A stretch of DNA of 64,000 nucleotides from Flavobacteriaceae bacterium UBA1682. GTDB taxonomy: Bacteria > Bacteroidota > Bacteroidia > Flavobacteriales > Flavobacteriaceae. Both the position numbers and the translations under genes were made by a program. Of this stretch, positions 33,524 through 42,735 are shown piece after piece (position 1 is the stretch's first letter; each line of letters begins with the position of its first letter). The DNA is taken from positions 78,441 through 142,440 of the forward strand of contig DCKE01000026.1 in the NCBI GenBank assembly GCA_002320285.1. The letters run 5' to 3'. A model generated the notes under the pieces. That model saw only the letters and a list, made by a program, of their open reading frames with translations, had not been told where the DNA came from and did not search any database.

Positions 33524-35295
33524 TTACGTTTATAAACCGTAGTTCCCTCCTTGATGGTTTCTAACACTTTAATATCTCTTAATTTGTCGGGATTAATAGT
33601 TAATGGATTTTGGTCCAATACCACGAGATCAGCTAATTTACCGGTTTTGATAGAGCCTTTGATATCTTCTTCTTGAAGTTGATATGCTCCTTTAATGGTA
33701 ATGGCTTTTAAAGCCTCTAAAGGAGAGATACGTTCATTGGGGCCCAATATGCGACCAGAGCGTGTTTTTCGATTAACAGCAGCGTATACAGCGGTGATTA
33801 GATCTGGCGGAGTTACTGGTGCGTCATGATGTATTGTAAAAGGTATACCTGCTTTTAAGGCCGAATGTGCCGGGCTGATGAAAGCCGCGCGTTCTGGACC
33901 AAACACACTGGAGTAATGCCAATCACCCCAAAGATAAGTATGGGTTGAGAAGTAGGAGGGAATTAGGCCTAAGTCCTTTATTTTTTGAATGTGGTCGGGT
34001 CGACTGTTTTGGACGTGAATCAAGGTTACACGTAGTTCCGGTTTGTAAATTCCCTCGTCTTTTAGTTGCTGAATCACACGTATCGCTTGATCGATAGCTG
34101 CATCGCCATTAACGTGCAGTTGAGCTGTAATATTGTTTTGAAACAGGGTCTTAAGGTCTCTGTATAGGATGTCATCTGTAAATATGGGAAATCCTTTATA
34201 ATCTGAGGTTTGTCCTTCAGGAGGTACCAGGTAGGGTTGCGTTAACCACGCGGTTTTACCCTGAGGAGATCCGTCGTCAGAGAATTTAAAACCGGCTAAT
34301 TTCAGTCTGTTTTTATAATGCATATAATCGGGCTTTAATCGCTCGAAGTCTTTTTTAACATTTTCATAGTCTGGAAAATAAACGATATCTGCTTTAAACA
34401 AATGTTTATCAGCTGCTTCTTTCAGTAGTCCAAGACTCTCTCCCATGGTTCGACCATCGCAGATGGTCGTTTGTCCGTAGCTCAACCATTCCTCTTGAGC
34501 CTTCATCAGGTTTGTAAGCGCTTGCGATTGCAAAGTATCCGCACCAACGGTGTAAGCATCTTCACTATCATTTAGACGAGGACTTCCCTTGGGGTCAATC
34601 TTTTGCATTAAGGTCAGTAGGGCTATAAAACTGGCATTCTCTTCGAGTTTGCCATTGAGTTTACCCGTTTTTGCATAGCGTCCCAAATGCCCACCTTCAG
34701 GATCTGGTGAAGAATCCGATAGTCCAACTAATTTTAACAAAGCGCTATTTCCTACACTAGCATGACCAGAGGCATGGATGACAATGATCGGAACAGTGCT
34801 ACTAACAGCATCCAATTCTTCTTTAGTAGGGTGACGGTGTTCTATCATAATCGCATCGTCATAACCATTTCCAATTAGCGGTTGGTTATTTGATGTCGAA
34901 TTTTTCGCTAATTGCTCTTTCAGGGCTTTTTGCAAATCGGGAATAGAGTTGACCGTGCCATAGGGTTCTGGTGATAAATCTACTGCCTGCATCATACCAG
35001 CTCTTGATGTCAAATGTCCGTGAACATCTATAAACCCGGGCAATAGGGCTTTTCCTTGTAAATCAACTTGAGCGGTTTTAGCGTCAATGTATTTTTCGGC
35101 ATCCGATTTAGAACCTGCAAATAGTATTTTCCCTTTTTTTATCAACACAGCTTCTACCTGTGGATTAGCATCTTCCATAGTTATAATGGGGCCACCAAAA
35201 TACATCAAATCGGCCATTTCGTCTTTAGCACTTTTTTTCTGGCAGGAGCCCAAAATTGCTGTGACCGTGAACAGGAGTATAAATTTTAGTTTCAT
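33517..35295 (-). CDS. Amidohydrolase (YtcJ-like, amidohydrolase family 3) lipoprotein
   Basis: This 592-residue metal-dependent hydrolase has a lipoprotein signal peptide (lipobox LGSC at residues 15-18, then QKKS) and a full amidohydrolase 3 domain: the HxH metal motif in DVHGHLT (about 92-98), LHVNGDAAI, TLIHVQNS, and the metal-binding aspartate region HHDAPV. Members of the family cleave amide bonds of varied substrates, and the true one is unknown. A GACATTTG sequence near the consensus -7 box lies 33 bp upstream. Its TGA stop is inside the repeat array. Confidence 0.9.
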   Translation of the reverse strand: MKLKFILLFTVTAILGSCQKKSAKDEMADLMYFGGPIITMEDANPQVEAVLIKKGKILFAGSKSDAEKYIDAKTAQVDLQGKALLPGFIDVHGHLTSRAGMMQAVDLSPEPYGTVNSIPDLQKALKEQLAKNSTSNNQPLIGNGYDDAIMIEHRHPTKEELDAVSSTVPIIVIHASGHASVGNSALLKLVGLSDSSPDPEGGHLGRYAKTGKLNGKLEENASFIALLTLMQKIDPKGSPRLNDSEDAYTVGADTLQSQALTNLMKAQEEWLSYGQTTICDGRTMGESLGLLKEAADKHLFKADIVYFPDYENVKKDFERLKPDYMHYKNRLKLAGFKFSDDGSPQGKTAWLTQPYLVPPEGQTSDYKGFPIFTDDILYRDLKTLFQNNITAQLHVNGDAAIDQAIRVIQQLKDEGIYKPELRVTLIHVQNSRPDHIQKIKDLGLIPSYFSTHTYLWGDWHYSSVFGPERAAFISPAHSALKAGIPFTIHHDAPVTPPDLITAVYAAVNRKTRSGRILGPNERISPLEALKAITIKGAYQLQEEDIKGSIKTGKLADLVVLDQNPLTINPDKLRDIKVLETIKEGTTVYKRKS

Positions 35296-35385
35296 AATCG
35301 GAGTTTTTTGGTGTTAAAATGCAAATGTCTTAGTAAAAGTATTGGTTATTTTTAACAATAGATGAGTTTTATGGATATATTATAC

Positions 35386-35418
35386 TTAAAAATCAATTTA
35401 TTGATAGCTGATTTTTAA
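35386..35418. other. Hairpin in a 400-bp gap
   Basis: The gap 35296-35697 contains no convincing gene. A perfect 10-bp inverted repeat (35386-35395 with 35409-35418, TTAAAAATCA arms) with a 13-nt loop is the only clear structure. It could be a weak terminator, but its stem is AT-rich. Confidence 0.4.
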
Positions 35419-35697
35419 AACGGGGGTACTTAGGAAGTTTAAACCGTGAGAAAATTAACGTCTCGGCCTAGGTGGAGCTGCAATGACACCCTAAAATAGC
35501 TTGTCTGCCGAATAAAGTAGTGAGGTAAACGTCGTGCTTATCAACTTATTCATCGGTCTGTTTTTTTAATTTCCCATTAAAAAGTGGATAAAGCGACCTA
35601 TTTTATAGGAACTGCAAATCTGAAGTCTTATTGAAAAAAAAATCCTAATAAATAGTTAATTTCATTAGATTTACGCTCTAAAATATTTTGTCTTTTT

Positions 35698-36822
35698 ATG
35701 TTAGAATTGAATCAACTTCGGACTATTTGGTTTAAAAAGTTTAGTGAATCGCTATTGGTTGCGATTTCGGTGACTAATTTTTTATTGGGTTTCGCCACTT
35801 TATTGCCACAAGGTTTTATGAATTATTTCCCGATGTTGATGATGGGGAGTTTTATCGTTTCCATAATCTTTGCGTTGTGTTTTGCGAGTTATTGGCATTA
35901 TAAAGAAAAGCGATCGTCTGATTTTAATTCTCCTCAGATGCACGCTTGGTTTCAGGGAATTATACGGTATTGTTTGGCCTTTTTTCTTGCTATATATGGT
36001 TTTGCAAAATTGTTTCACCTTCAATTTGTTACTTCATACCACTTGCAAGATTCGATAGTAAGTACTTTAAATGGGACGGAGTTAACATGGAATTATTTTG
36101 GGCACTCCGATCAAATGGGTTTTATCATTGGTATATGTCAAGTATTGGGAGGCGTATTATTGTTATTTAGAAGGACAACCTTGGTGGGAATTGCGGTGCT
36201 TTTACCGATTATGCTCAATGTGGTTTTGATCAATCAGTTTTATCAGATTTCTGTAGGTGCATTTATTAATTCGGTCATATATACTTTGGGTTTGATCTAT
36301 TTATTGACGCTGTATACTACAGAATTAGTAGCATTTTTATCAAAATATAAAAATAATTTGCCTGTTGTTGTTCATCCTATACTTCGAAACATATTTCGAG
36401 TATTAAGCATCGGTTTGGCTTGTGGATTTGTATTGTTTGTTTCGAATAAAAGCAAAAGTACGGTCCCTTATTATGGAAAATGGCAGGTAGAGCAGATGAT
36501 ACGCAACGGTAAGCAGCTTACTGAAAACGAGTGGTTACAAGATTCTACGGCATGGAAAACGCTTTATTTTGAACAGCGGAATCTAGCTTATTTTTGTCCA
36601 AATCCCTATGTTTTTGAAAATGATCGCAGTTTGGTATTACAATATCAATATGATGAATTGAACGGAGATCTAAAGTTGATTTCTTATGAGCGCAATGCAG
36701 AAGTTCCCGATACAATTCCTGTCACTGTTAAAAGTTCAACGGCGGATTTAATGCAATGGGATTTCAAACTTTATTCAGATACGATGCAATTAAGACTGAG
36801 AAGATTTGCAAAGCCTCAATAA
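35698..36822 (+). CDS. DoxX-like membrane protein of unknown function
   Basis: The 374-residue protein has about eight hydrophobic segments in residues 20-260 and a soluble C-terminal part of about 110 residues. The region around RYCLAFFLAIYGFAKLF and MGFIIGICQVLGGVLLLF resembles the DoxX-like helical fold. No catalytic motif is visible. The ATG follows a TAGATTTA sequence (one mismatch from TAnnTTTG) by 24 bp. Its stop is only 6 bp from the end of the converging TPR gene. Confidence 0.68.
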   Translation: MLELNQLRTIWFKKFSESLLVAISVTNFLLGFATLLPQGFMNYFPMLMMGSFIVSIIFALCFASYWHYKEKRSSDFNSPQMHAWFQGIIRYCLAFFLAIYGFAKLFHLQFVTSYHLQDSIVSTLNGTELTWNYFGHSDQMGFIIGICQVLGGVLLLFRRTTLVGIAVLLPIMLNVVLINQFYQISVGAFINSVIYTLGLIYLLTLYTTELVAFLSKYKNNLPVVVHPILRNIFRVLSIGLACGFVLFVSNKSKSTVPYYGKWQVEQMIRNGKQLTENEWLQDSTAWKTLYFEQRNLAYFCPNPYVFENDRSLVLQYQYDELNGDLKLISYERNAEVPDTIPVTVKSSTADLMQWDFKLYSDTMQLRLRRFAKPQ

Positions 36823-36828
36823 AATTTG

Positions 36829-38604
36829 TTATACAATGTTTTGAATAAACGCTTCCAAATCAACGTCTTTGTCTAGTTTTAGTTTGATTTTAAGGCGGTA
36901 TTTCGTCATGCGTATGGTTTTCAGTTCTACATAGAGCAGATCTGCCATCTCTTTGGTGGGCATTTTAATAAAAATATAAGCACAGTATTTAAGGTCAAGT
37001 GTGGTCAATTTGTTGGTTGCGCATTCTTGCAATCGAATATAAAATTCGGGATGAATTCTTTGTACTAGTTGTTCAAAACCATCAAATTTGCGATCTAAAA
37101 GCGTTTCGTGTTTTAGTATTTTTTCGAATTGCCGCGTATTGATGGGAACATTGTTTTGGAGGTTTTGTTTTAAATTGAGTAGTATTTCATTTTTGTGAGA
37201 GACCTGTATTTTTTTTGCGATGATTTCCTTTTGTAACCGACTGGTTTCTTCGGATTTTAGTTTAGCGATTAATTCTGCATCGATCTTAGCTTGAGCTTCT
37301 TGATCTTTAATTTCAGATAATAGCGCGATTTCTTGTCTTTTGTATTGGATAAAATGCCTAATGTAAAGAATAATCAGCAAGATAAAGATCGCAAATGCTG
37401 TAAATCCGATATAGATTAAATGCTGTTTCTCTTCTAATTCCAATTCCTTTTTGGTCAATTCGAACTTGGCAAGTTGTTGTTGACCAATTTTGATATATCG
37501 GTCATCATAATACTTTTGATAGTATTTAAAAGCTTCGTTGAGATGAAGATTAGAATCTTCAAATCGTGCAGATTTATCATAGAACAGGGCAAATTGTTGA
37601 TGTAATTCGTATTTGTTTCTATAATTTTTAGGACGTTGATCGAGCCATGCTATGGCCTCGAGAAAAAGACTTTCTGCCTCGAGTTGATTTTTTTGAATTA
37701 TTTCTGCTTTAATACGGATCATATAACGATTGATAAGAAATTCGTCTGACTGTTCAATAGGTAATAGCAAGGTCTTGTCGAGGTACAATCGGACTGCTTC
37801 TAAGTTGGTAACATCGGGTCTGAATTCTTGTTTAGACTGATAGATATTCATCAAATTAGCTAAGATGTTGATGCAGTTGCTTGCGCGAATAAATCCCGGA
37901 TGATCATCGTATACGCTCAAGGCCTTTTTGAAATAAACTAAAGCGCTATCTAGAACTTGCTGGTTTTGTGTTTTTTCAAATTCAGATAGAAAGCGAACGC
38001 CGCGTATATTCCAAGCATAACATATACTGTGATAATCTTTGCTTTTAAAACCATTTTCAACAGCTAATTTGGAATACTTATCGGCTTGGGAAATATCTGC
38101 TAGATAGTAGTTCGTAAGTACACTGTAGTTTAGTGATTTTAGTTTATAGTCCGTTTTTCCAAGCAGTTGTAAGGAAATGTAAATATCTTTTAAGCCGTCT
38201 CTATCACTAAGGTAAAATTTCGACAATCCGATCTGGTGATAAGCGGTGGCTTTGGCGCGCTTGACTGTTGTCTTAGAAAGGTATTTGGTCGTATTATCCA
38301 TTTCTATATAGGCTTGATCTACTTGACCTTGTAGGGCATAGATCAGCGCCAAACTCGAGTAGGCATAAACGCAATACTGTTGATCTTGCTGCTTGGTAGC
38401 TAATTTTATAGCGCGTTGAGCAGTTTGTAAGGATCGAAGGGTATCTGATTTATAGTAAATAGCCAATTCAGAAAGCGGAATGATTTTGCGTTTGTCGGCT
38501 AGATTCTTTGTATTGACTAGTACCTCTAACGAGTCAATGATTTTTTGTTGCCCAGAAGAGATCAAGGGATAAATTAATATAAGAAGTAGAAACCGATACC
38601 GCAT
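36829..38604 (-). CDS. TPR sensor-regulator with membrane segment and C-terminal LuxR-type HTH
   Basis: This 591-residue protein starts with a signal peptide (LLLILIYPLISSGQQ), has tetratricopeptide-like helical repeats (about 20-380), one membrane segment (IGFTAFAIFILLIILYI), a coiled coil rich in K/E/Q, and a C-terminal helix-turn-helix (MPTKEMADLLYVELKTIRMTKYRLKIKL) like that of LuxR-type regulators. The layout suits a membrane-bound one-component regulator with periplasmic TPRs and a cytoplasmic DNA-binding end, a type frequent in Bacteroidota. The signal and target genes are unknown. Confidence 0.8.
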   Translation of the reverse strand: MRYRFLLLILIYPLISSGQQKIIDSLEVLVNTKNLADKRKIIPLSELAIYYKSDTLRSLQTAQRAIKLATKQQDQQYCVYAYSSLALIYALQGQVDQAYIEMDNTTKYLSKTTVKRAKATAYHQIGLSKFYLSDRDGLKDIYISLQLLGKTDYKLKSLNYSVLTNYYLADISQADKYSKLAVENGFKSKDYHSICYAWNIRGVRFLSEFEKTQNQQVLDSALVYFKKALSVYDDHPGFIRASNCINILANLMNIYQSKQEFRPDVTNLEAVRLYLDKTLLLPIEQSDEFLINRYMIRIKAEIIQKNQLEAESLFLEAIAWLDQRPKNYRNKYELHQQFALFYDKSARFEDSNLHLNEAFKYYQKYYDDRYIKIGQQQLAKFELTKKELELEEKQHLIYIGFTAFAIFILLIILYIRHFIQYKRQEIALLSEIKDQEAQAKIDAELIAKLKSEETSRLQKEIIAKKIQVSHKNEILLNLKQNLQNNVPINTRQFEKILKHETLLDRKFDGFEQLVQRIHPEFYIRLQECATNKLTTLDLKYCAYIFIKMPTKEMADLLYVELKTIRMTKYRLKIKLKLDKDVDLEAFIQNIV

Positions 38605-38690
38605 GAAAAATGATTACAGACTGATTTTAGGTGCTTTATAACTGATAAAGTTACTTAAAAAAAAATTCTATATTAGTTTATTTAACAAAA

Positions 38691-38739
38691 AAGAATAAAG
38701 ACAGTTATACTTGTTTTAGAAGATAATGTCTTTATTCTT
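38691..38739 (-). terminator. Terminator of the small lipoprotein gene
   Basis: A perfect 13-bp inverted repeat (38691-38703 with 38727-38739) with a 23-nt loop is followed on the minus strand by a T run (A run at 38687-38690). It lies 32 bp past the lipoprotein stop. Confidence 0.6.
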
Positions 38740-38770
38740 ATTAACATGAAAAAACGTAAAAATGTAACCT

Positions 38771-39196
38771 TTAGATTTTATTACCGCTAAAAGTCATGGT
38801 TACCCCGCCTTCTCTTCCAGCGATTATCAATTTTTTTGTTTTGTGATTATAGGCTATACTCGGAACTTCCCCTGCCTTAGATAGTATTGTCGGATCCACT
38901 CCTTCGATCATGATAACCCCTTCAATATAGACGGTGGCAGTAATTTTTTTGCCCGATACCTTATTGTTAAGAATAAATAGGGCCTGTTCATTGTTGACTA
39001 GTTCAACGATTACAGTTGCCTCATCTTTACCGGTATATCCAGAAAAAGTACCTTCAATGTATTCTACGGGTGTTGTCTTATATCCACCAATAGTATTACC
39101 ATTATCATCGTCACTACTGCTACAAGCATTTAAAACGACTAGCAGCGTTAAGATTGAGGTAATAGACAGCATTCTTTTCAAAAAATTATTATTCAT
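38771..39196 (-). CDS. Small lipoprotein with a surface-export-like signal
   Basis: The 141-residue protein has a lipoprotein signal peptide with lipobox LNAC and the lipidated cysteine near residue 25, followed by SSSDDDNG. That Ser/Asp-rich stretch fits the lipoprotein export signal described for surface lipoproteins in Bacteroidota. The mature part is a small beta-rich domain with no known motif. A TACATTTG box lies 23 bp upstream of the ATG. It sits alone between two terminators. Confidence 0.75.
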   Translation of the reverse strand: MNNNFLKRMLSITSILTLLVVLNACSSSDDDNGNTIGGYKTTPVEYIEGTFSGYTGKDEATVIVELVNNEQALFILNNKVSGKKITATVYIEGVIMIEGVDPTILSKAGEVPSIAYNHKTKKLIIAGREGGVTMTFSGNKI

Positions 39197-39218
39197 AGCT
39201 TTAATTATTTAATTACAG

Positions 39219-39226
39219 CAAATGTA
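39219..39226 (-). promoter_or_regulatory. -7 promoter box for the small lipoprotein
   Basis: The minus strand reads TACATTTG, matching TAnnTTTG, 22 bp before the ATG. Confidence 0.6.
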
Positions 39227-39414
39227 TTCCTAAGTCTTTTATGACTTAAAATTTCACAGACTACAAAACGTCTACATGTTTTTTGGGGGTGGGTTAATAG
39301 TTTGAAAAACAGAGCGTTGTTTGGTTGTAAAAATCAAAGCATTTTAACGAGCTGCATGTTAGCATTGATGCTGTTTACGATATTTGTTTTGGAGATTTAT
39401 GAGGTAAGTGGTAT

Positions 39415-39448
39415 AAAAAAAGCCCTTTGAAATCTATTTCAAAGGGCT
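39415..39448 (-). terminator. Terminator of the DUF6452-DUF6048 pair
   Basis: A perfect 13-bp inverted repeat (39421-39433 with 39436-39448, core AGCCCTTTGAAA) is flanked by an A run at 39415-39420, a U tract in the leftward transcript. Confidence 0.85.
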
Positions 39449-39479
39449 GATGATGATTGTATTTCGAGAATCCCAAGGA

Positions 39480-40232
39480 TTATTTCTTTTTAACTTCGGG
39501 TTTCTTGTCTTCTAAAGGATTGCTTTCTTCGATTGTTTTTACAACTTTCTGTGATTTGTATAAAGGGATTAAATAGGAGACGGTATAGTTCATGCCAACT
39601 CCAATACCACCACTGTACTTTTTGTTATACCCTGGTATGTATAGATTTTCAAAATTTTCAGGTTCTTTTTGATGAACCATACCATTGAGTCGAACACTGA
39701 ATCCCAGAAAAACATTGTCGAATATACGCGTACGTATACCAGCAACAAATTCAACCCAATGTGCGCTTAGACCGCTGTATTTCTTATTTGGAGTTTCCAA
39801 AGTTTTATCAAAATACGAATTGGGACTGTAAACAGTATAGGAATTTAAATTTTGGGAAAAACTTGAAAAACCATATCTAAAACCGGCATAAATCATGTTT
39901 TCTAAATCCATCCAGTTCTGATGGGAATTGTAATCGACTCCGATTTTGATAAAACTCCCATTGGTAGTGAAGTTAAATTGATCTTCATCTTTGGTCATTT
40001 TTTCCTTTCCCAGTTCTGCACTCGCAAATAGTTTTTTGGTCAAACGGTAGTCGGCTTCGATTTCAAATCCGTTGTAATTTTTATCGTACACATTTCGCGC
40101 TGCGCGATATAAATCGACACCAACTCTCAAGCCGTATCGCTGTGGATAAAAATGAGGTAGTGAATCTTGTGCCCATCCAATACTTGAAAGCAGCACCAAC
40201 CCAAAACTAATAATATATTTTAATGTGCTCAT
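39480..40232 (-). CDS. DUF6048 family protein, predicted outer-membrane barrel
   Basis: This 250-residue protein has a signal peptide ending in GWAQ and alternating polar/aromatic strands (e.g. FEIEADYRLTKKLFASAEL, MIYAGFRYGFSSFS), consistent with a small beta barrel; the C-terminal tail is Lys/Glu-rich. It matches the DUF6048 family of Bacteroidota, of unknown function. It overlaps the upstream DUF6452 gene by 26 bp, so the two are translated from one transcript. Confidence 0.78.
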   Translation of the reverse strand: MSTLKYIISFGLVLLSSIGWAQDSLPHFYPQRYGLRVGVDLYRAARNVYDKNYNGFEIEADYRLTKKLFASAELGKEKMTKDEDQFNFTTNGSFIKIGVDYNSHQNWMDLENMIYAGFRYGFSSFSQNLNSYTVYSPNSYFDKTLETPNKKYSGLSAHWVEFVAGIRTRIFDNVFLGFSVRLNGMVHQKEPENFENLYIPGYNKKYSGGIGVGMNYTVSYLIPLYKSQKVVKTIEESNPLEDKKPEVKKK

Positions 40233-40719
40233 CTGTTTCCGTAGTAATATTTGTTGTCATGATTTCATATCTGTTGATCCAGTTTCCAATTCCATTATGG
40301 TTAAGTTTTGGATTGTTTTCTGCGCTGGTACTCAGAGTAAAAACGTTTTTGTAGCCACAGGCTTTACTGACGTAAATCGTCTCGATTTCGTACTTAAAAG
40401 TTAGGGTATCTCGACGAATAATATCGGTTCCCGTATCACTAACAGTTGTGAGCTGTAAGACCCACGCCGTATCGTTATTGTCTAAACGCAGCGGCAATTT
40501 TATTTCACTGCCCGACCTAGTAATCAATTTTTCATTGCCGACTTCATAAGCTACTAAGGCACCATTTGAATTAGCACTTAGGGGCTCTAGTCTGTCGAAA
40601 AATCGGATAAATACACTAGGAGTAGTTGGGGTGGTTTCGGGGCAAATGTCATCTTTTTCACAACTGACTACTGCTAACAGTAGAAATAACATGCCAGTAT
40701 AAAATCCTAGTTTTTTCAT
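40207..40719 (-). CDS. DUF6452 family lipoprotein
   Basis: The 170-residue protein has a lipoprotein signal peptide (lipobox VSC, then EKDDICPE) and the DUF6452 pattern: conserved cysteines in CEKDDIC, the PSVFIRFFD block and KACGYKNVF. It is paired with DUF6048 and lies downstream of rlmD on the same strand, an arrangement typical of Flavobacteriaceae. Function unknown; the pair probably works at the outer membrane. Confidence 0.78.
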   Translation of the reverse strand: MKKLGFYTGMLFLLLAVVSCEKDDICPETTPTTPSVFIRFFDRLEPLSANSNGALVAYEVGNEKLITRSGSEIKLPLRLDNNDTAWVLQLTTVSDTGTDIIRRDTLTFKYEIETIYVSKACGYKNVFTLSTSAENNPKLNHNGIGNWINRYEIMTTNITTETDEHIKIYY

Positions 40720-40965
40720 TCGAGATTCATGTTTATTAATAATGCTTATATGCCATTAATGGTTGGCTACTGTTTTTTATCAAAACTTTTAAATAGCGCT
40801 CTCATAGCACAATATTACTGTTTTTTTAAATAATTTGAAAACGATTGATTCTTCTACTTTACCCTTAGCTAGTGCTACTAGCTTAAGATAGGAGTTATTT
40901 TTTTTCTTCAAACCAATTTATGATACAATTCCCCAAAAGTAATAAATCTAAGGGCATCATAAAGA

Positions 40966-40992
40966 AAAAGCATTGCAAATAGCAATGCTTTT
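40966..40992 (-). terminator. Terminator after rlmD
   Basis: An 11-bp stem (40966-40976 with 40982-40992, AAAAGCATTGC arms) with a 5-nt loop lies in the 379-bp gap 40720-41098, which shows no gene. It separates rlmD from the DUF6452 pair. A 10-bp palindrome CCATTAATGG is at 40753-40762. Confidence 0.7.
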
Positions 40993-41098
40993 TCTTTTAT
41001 AGTTGATATTGGGCCACCCAATGGGGGTATAATTTACTTTTTACCAAATGGATAGTCGATTAAATCCATCTAAAAAAGTTCCTGTTTTCGGTAGGTTA

Positions 41099-42514
41099 TT
41101 ACAGGGCTCTTTTTTCCAACAGTACTACATTTTCTACGTGATGAGTTTGAGGAAACATATCTACTGGTCTGACTCTAGTGACTTGATACATCTCATCCAT
41201 CAAGGCTAAATCACGAGCTTGAGTAGCAGAATTACAACTAACATAAACAATTTTCTGTGGTGCAATTTTTAAAATTTGAGCGACTACATCTTTGTGCATA
41301 CCATCTCTAGGAGGATCGGTGATGATTACATCAGGCTGACCGTGTTCGGCTATAAAATCGTCATTGAATACATTTTTCATGTCTCCAACATAAAATTCAC
41401 AATTGGTAATTTCGTTACGAGTAGCATTTAATTTTGCATCTTCAATAGCTTCCGGAACGGCTTCAACACCAATAACTTTCTTGGCGAGTTTGGACACAAA
41501 TTGTGCGATAGTTCCTGTGCCAGTATACAAATCGTATACGAGCTCATTTCCTGTTAAACCTGCGTAATCTCTTGTGATTTTATATAATTCGTAAGCCTGA
41601 TCAGAATTGGTTTGATAGAAAGATTTTGCATTAATGCTGAATTTTAATCCTTCCATTTCTTCCAAAATATAATCGCGGCCTTTAAACAATTTTACTTGTT
41701 GATCGTAAATAGTGTCATTGGCCTTACCGTTAACCACATATTGTAAAGAGGTGATTTCAGGGAAACGTTCCGCTAAGAAATTCAGCAACAGTTCACGTTC
41801 AACTTTATTTTCGTAAAAGAACTGTATCAACACCATGATTTCGCCTGTAGAGGCAGTACGGATCATTAAAGTACGTAATAGACCACTGTTTTCTCTTGGA
41901 TTGAAAAAAGCAATATGGTTTTCATTGGCAAAACGTCGAACTTCATTTCGAATATCATTCGAAGGATCTTGTTGTAAATGACATTTTTTGATGTCTAAAA
42001 TCTTATCCCACATTCTTGGAATATGGAATCCCAATGCATTTTCTTTACCAAATTCTTCACCACTTTGCACTTCATCGTCGGTCAGCCAACGCGCATTTGA
42101 AAAGGAGAACTCCATTTTATTGCGGTAAAAGAAGGTTTTTTCCGATCCGGCAATTGGCTCAAACTCGGGTAAGTCTATCTTTCCAATGCGTTTTAGGTTA
42201 TTATACACCTCTTGGTTTTTATAAAACAACTGCTGGTTGTAATTCATGTTTTGCCATTTACAACCACCACAGGCACCAAAGTGTTGACAAACCGCTTCAA
42301 TACGGTGATCTGAAAGTTGATGTATTTTAATAGCCTTTCCTTCGTAATAAGCTTTGCGCTTTTTAACGGTTTGAACATCTACTACATCACCGGGAACTAC
42401 ATTTGGAATAAAAATTACTTTTCCATCTGGGGCTTTAGCTACCGAAACGCCTTTTGCACCTGCATCAAGGACTTCTACGTTTTCGAATACGATTCTTTCT
42501 GTCTTTTTTCTCAT
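41099..42514 (-). CDS. rlmD: 23S rRNA (uracil-1939-C5)-methyltransferase RlmD
   Basis: This 471-residue RumA/TrmA-type enzyme methylates a uracil C5 in 23S rRNA. An N-terminal TRAM domain (about 6-65) is followed by a 4Fe-4S motif CQHFGACGGCKW (about 80-91), and a C-terminal methyltransferase core with DLYTGTGTIAQF, the IITDPPRDG motif and the catalytic cysteine in YVSCNSATQARD (about 428-439). A perfect TATTTTTG promoter box ends only 4 bp before the ATG. Confidence 0.93.
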   Translation of the reverse strand: MRKKTERIVFENVEVLDAGAKGVSVAKAPDGKVIFIPNVVPGDVVDVQTVKKRKAYYEGKAIKIHQLSDHRIEAVCQHFGACGGCKWQNMNYNQQLFYKNQEVYNNLKRIGKIDLPEFEPIAGSEKTFFYRNKMEFSFSNARWLTDDEVQSGEEFGKENALGFHIPRMWDKILDIKKCHLQQDPSNDIRNEVRRFANENHIAFFNPRENSGLLRTLMIRTASTGEIMVLIQFFYENKVERELLLNFLAERFPEITSLQYVVNGKANDTIYDQQVKLFKGRDYILEEMEGLKFSINAKSFYQTNSDQAYELYKITRDYAGLTGNELVYDLYTGTGTIAQFVSKLAKKVIGVEAVPEAIEDAKLNATRNEITNCEFYVGDMKNVFNDDFIAEHGQPDVIITDPPRDGMHKDVVAQILKIAPQKIVYVSCNSATQARDLALMDEMYQVTRVRPVDMFPQTHHVENVVLLEKRAL

Positions 42515-42518
42515 GGCG

Positions 42519-42526
42519 CAAAAATA
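42519..42526 (-). promoter_or_regulatory. -7 promoter box abutting the rlmD start codon
   Basis: The minus strand reads TATTTTTG and is separated from the ATG by only four bases (CGCC). With the usual initiation distance the transcript would start at or next to the ATG. Confidence 0.5.
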
Positions 42527-42735
42527 ACTCTTTGTTTGATTGATTACTTCTTTTGAAATAAAATAATTGATTATTCATTTTTAATCTTAATAACTCAATG
42601 AAATTGATCGGTGTCTTCTATCGTAAAAATCTTCTTCTTGTTCCTGCTGTTTTACCTTAAAGAATAGGTTTTTTTCTTATTTTTTGAGTAATTTGCAGTA
42701 TAATTTATAGACTACTAATTCAAAATATTAAAACA

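Noticed and set aside
33294..33542. 82-codon rightward open frame across the heptad array
   Set aside because: It is a translation of the 7-bp repeats (21 bp gives seven codons, so the frame repeats without stops). It lies between convergent genes and has no coding character.
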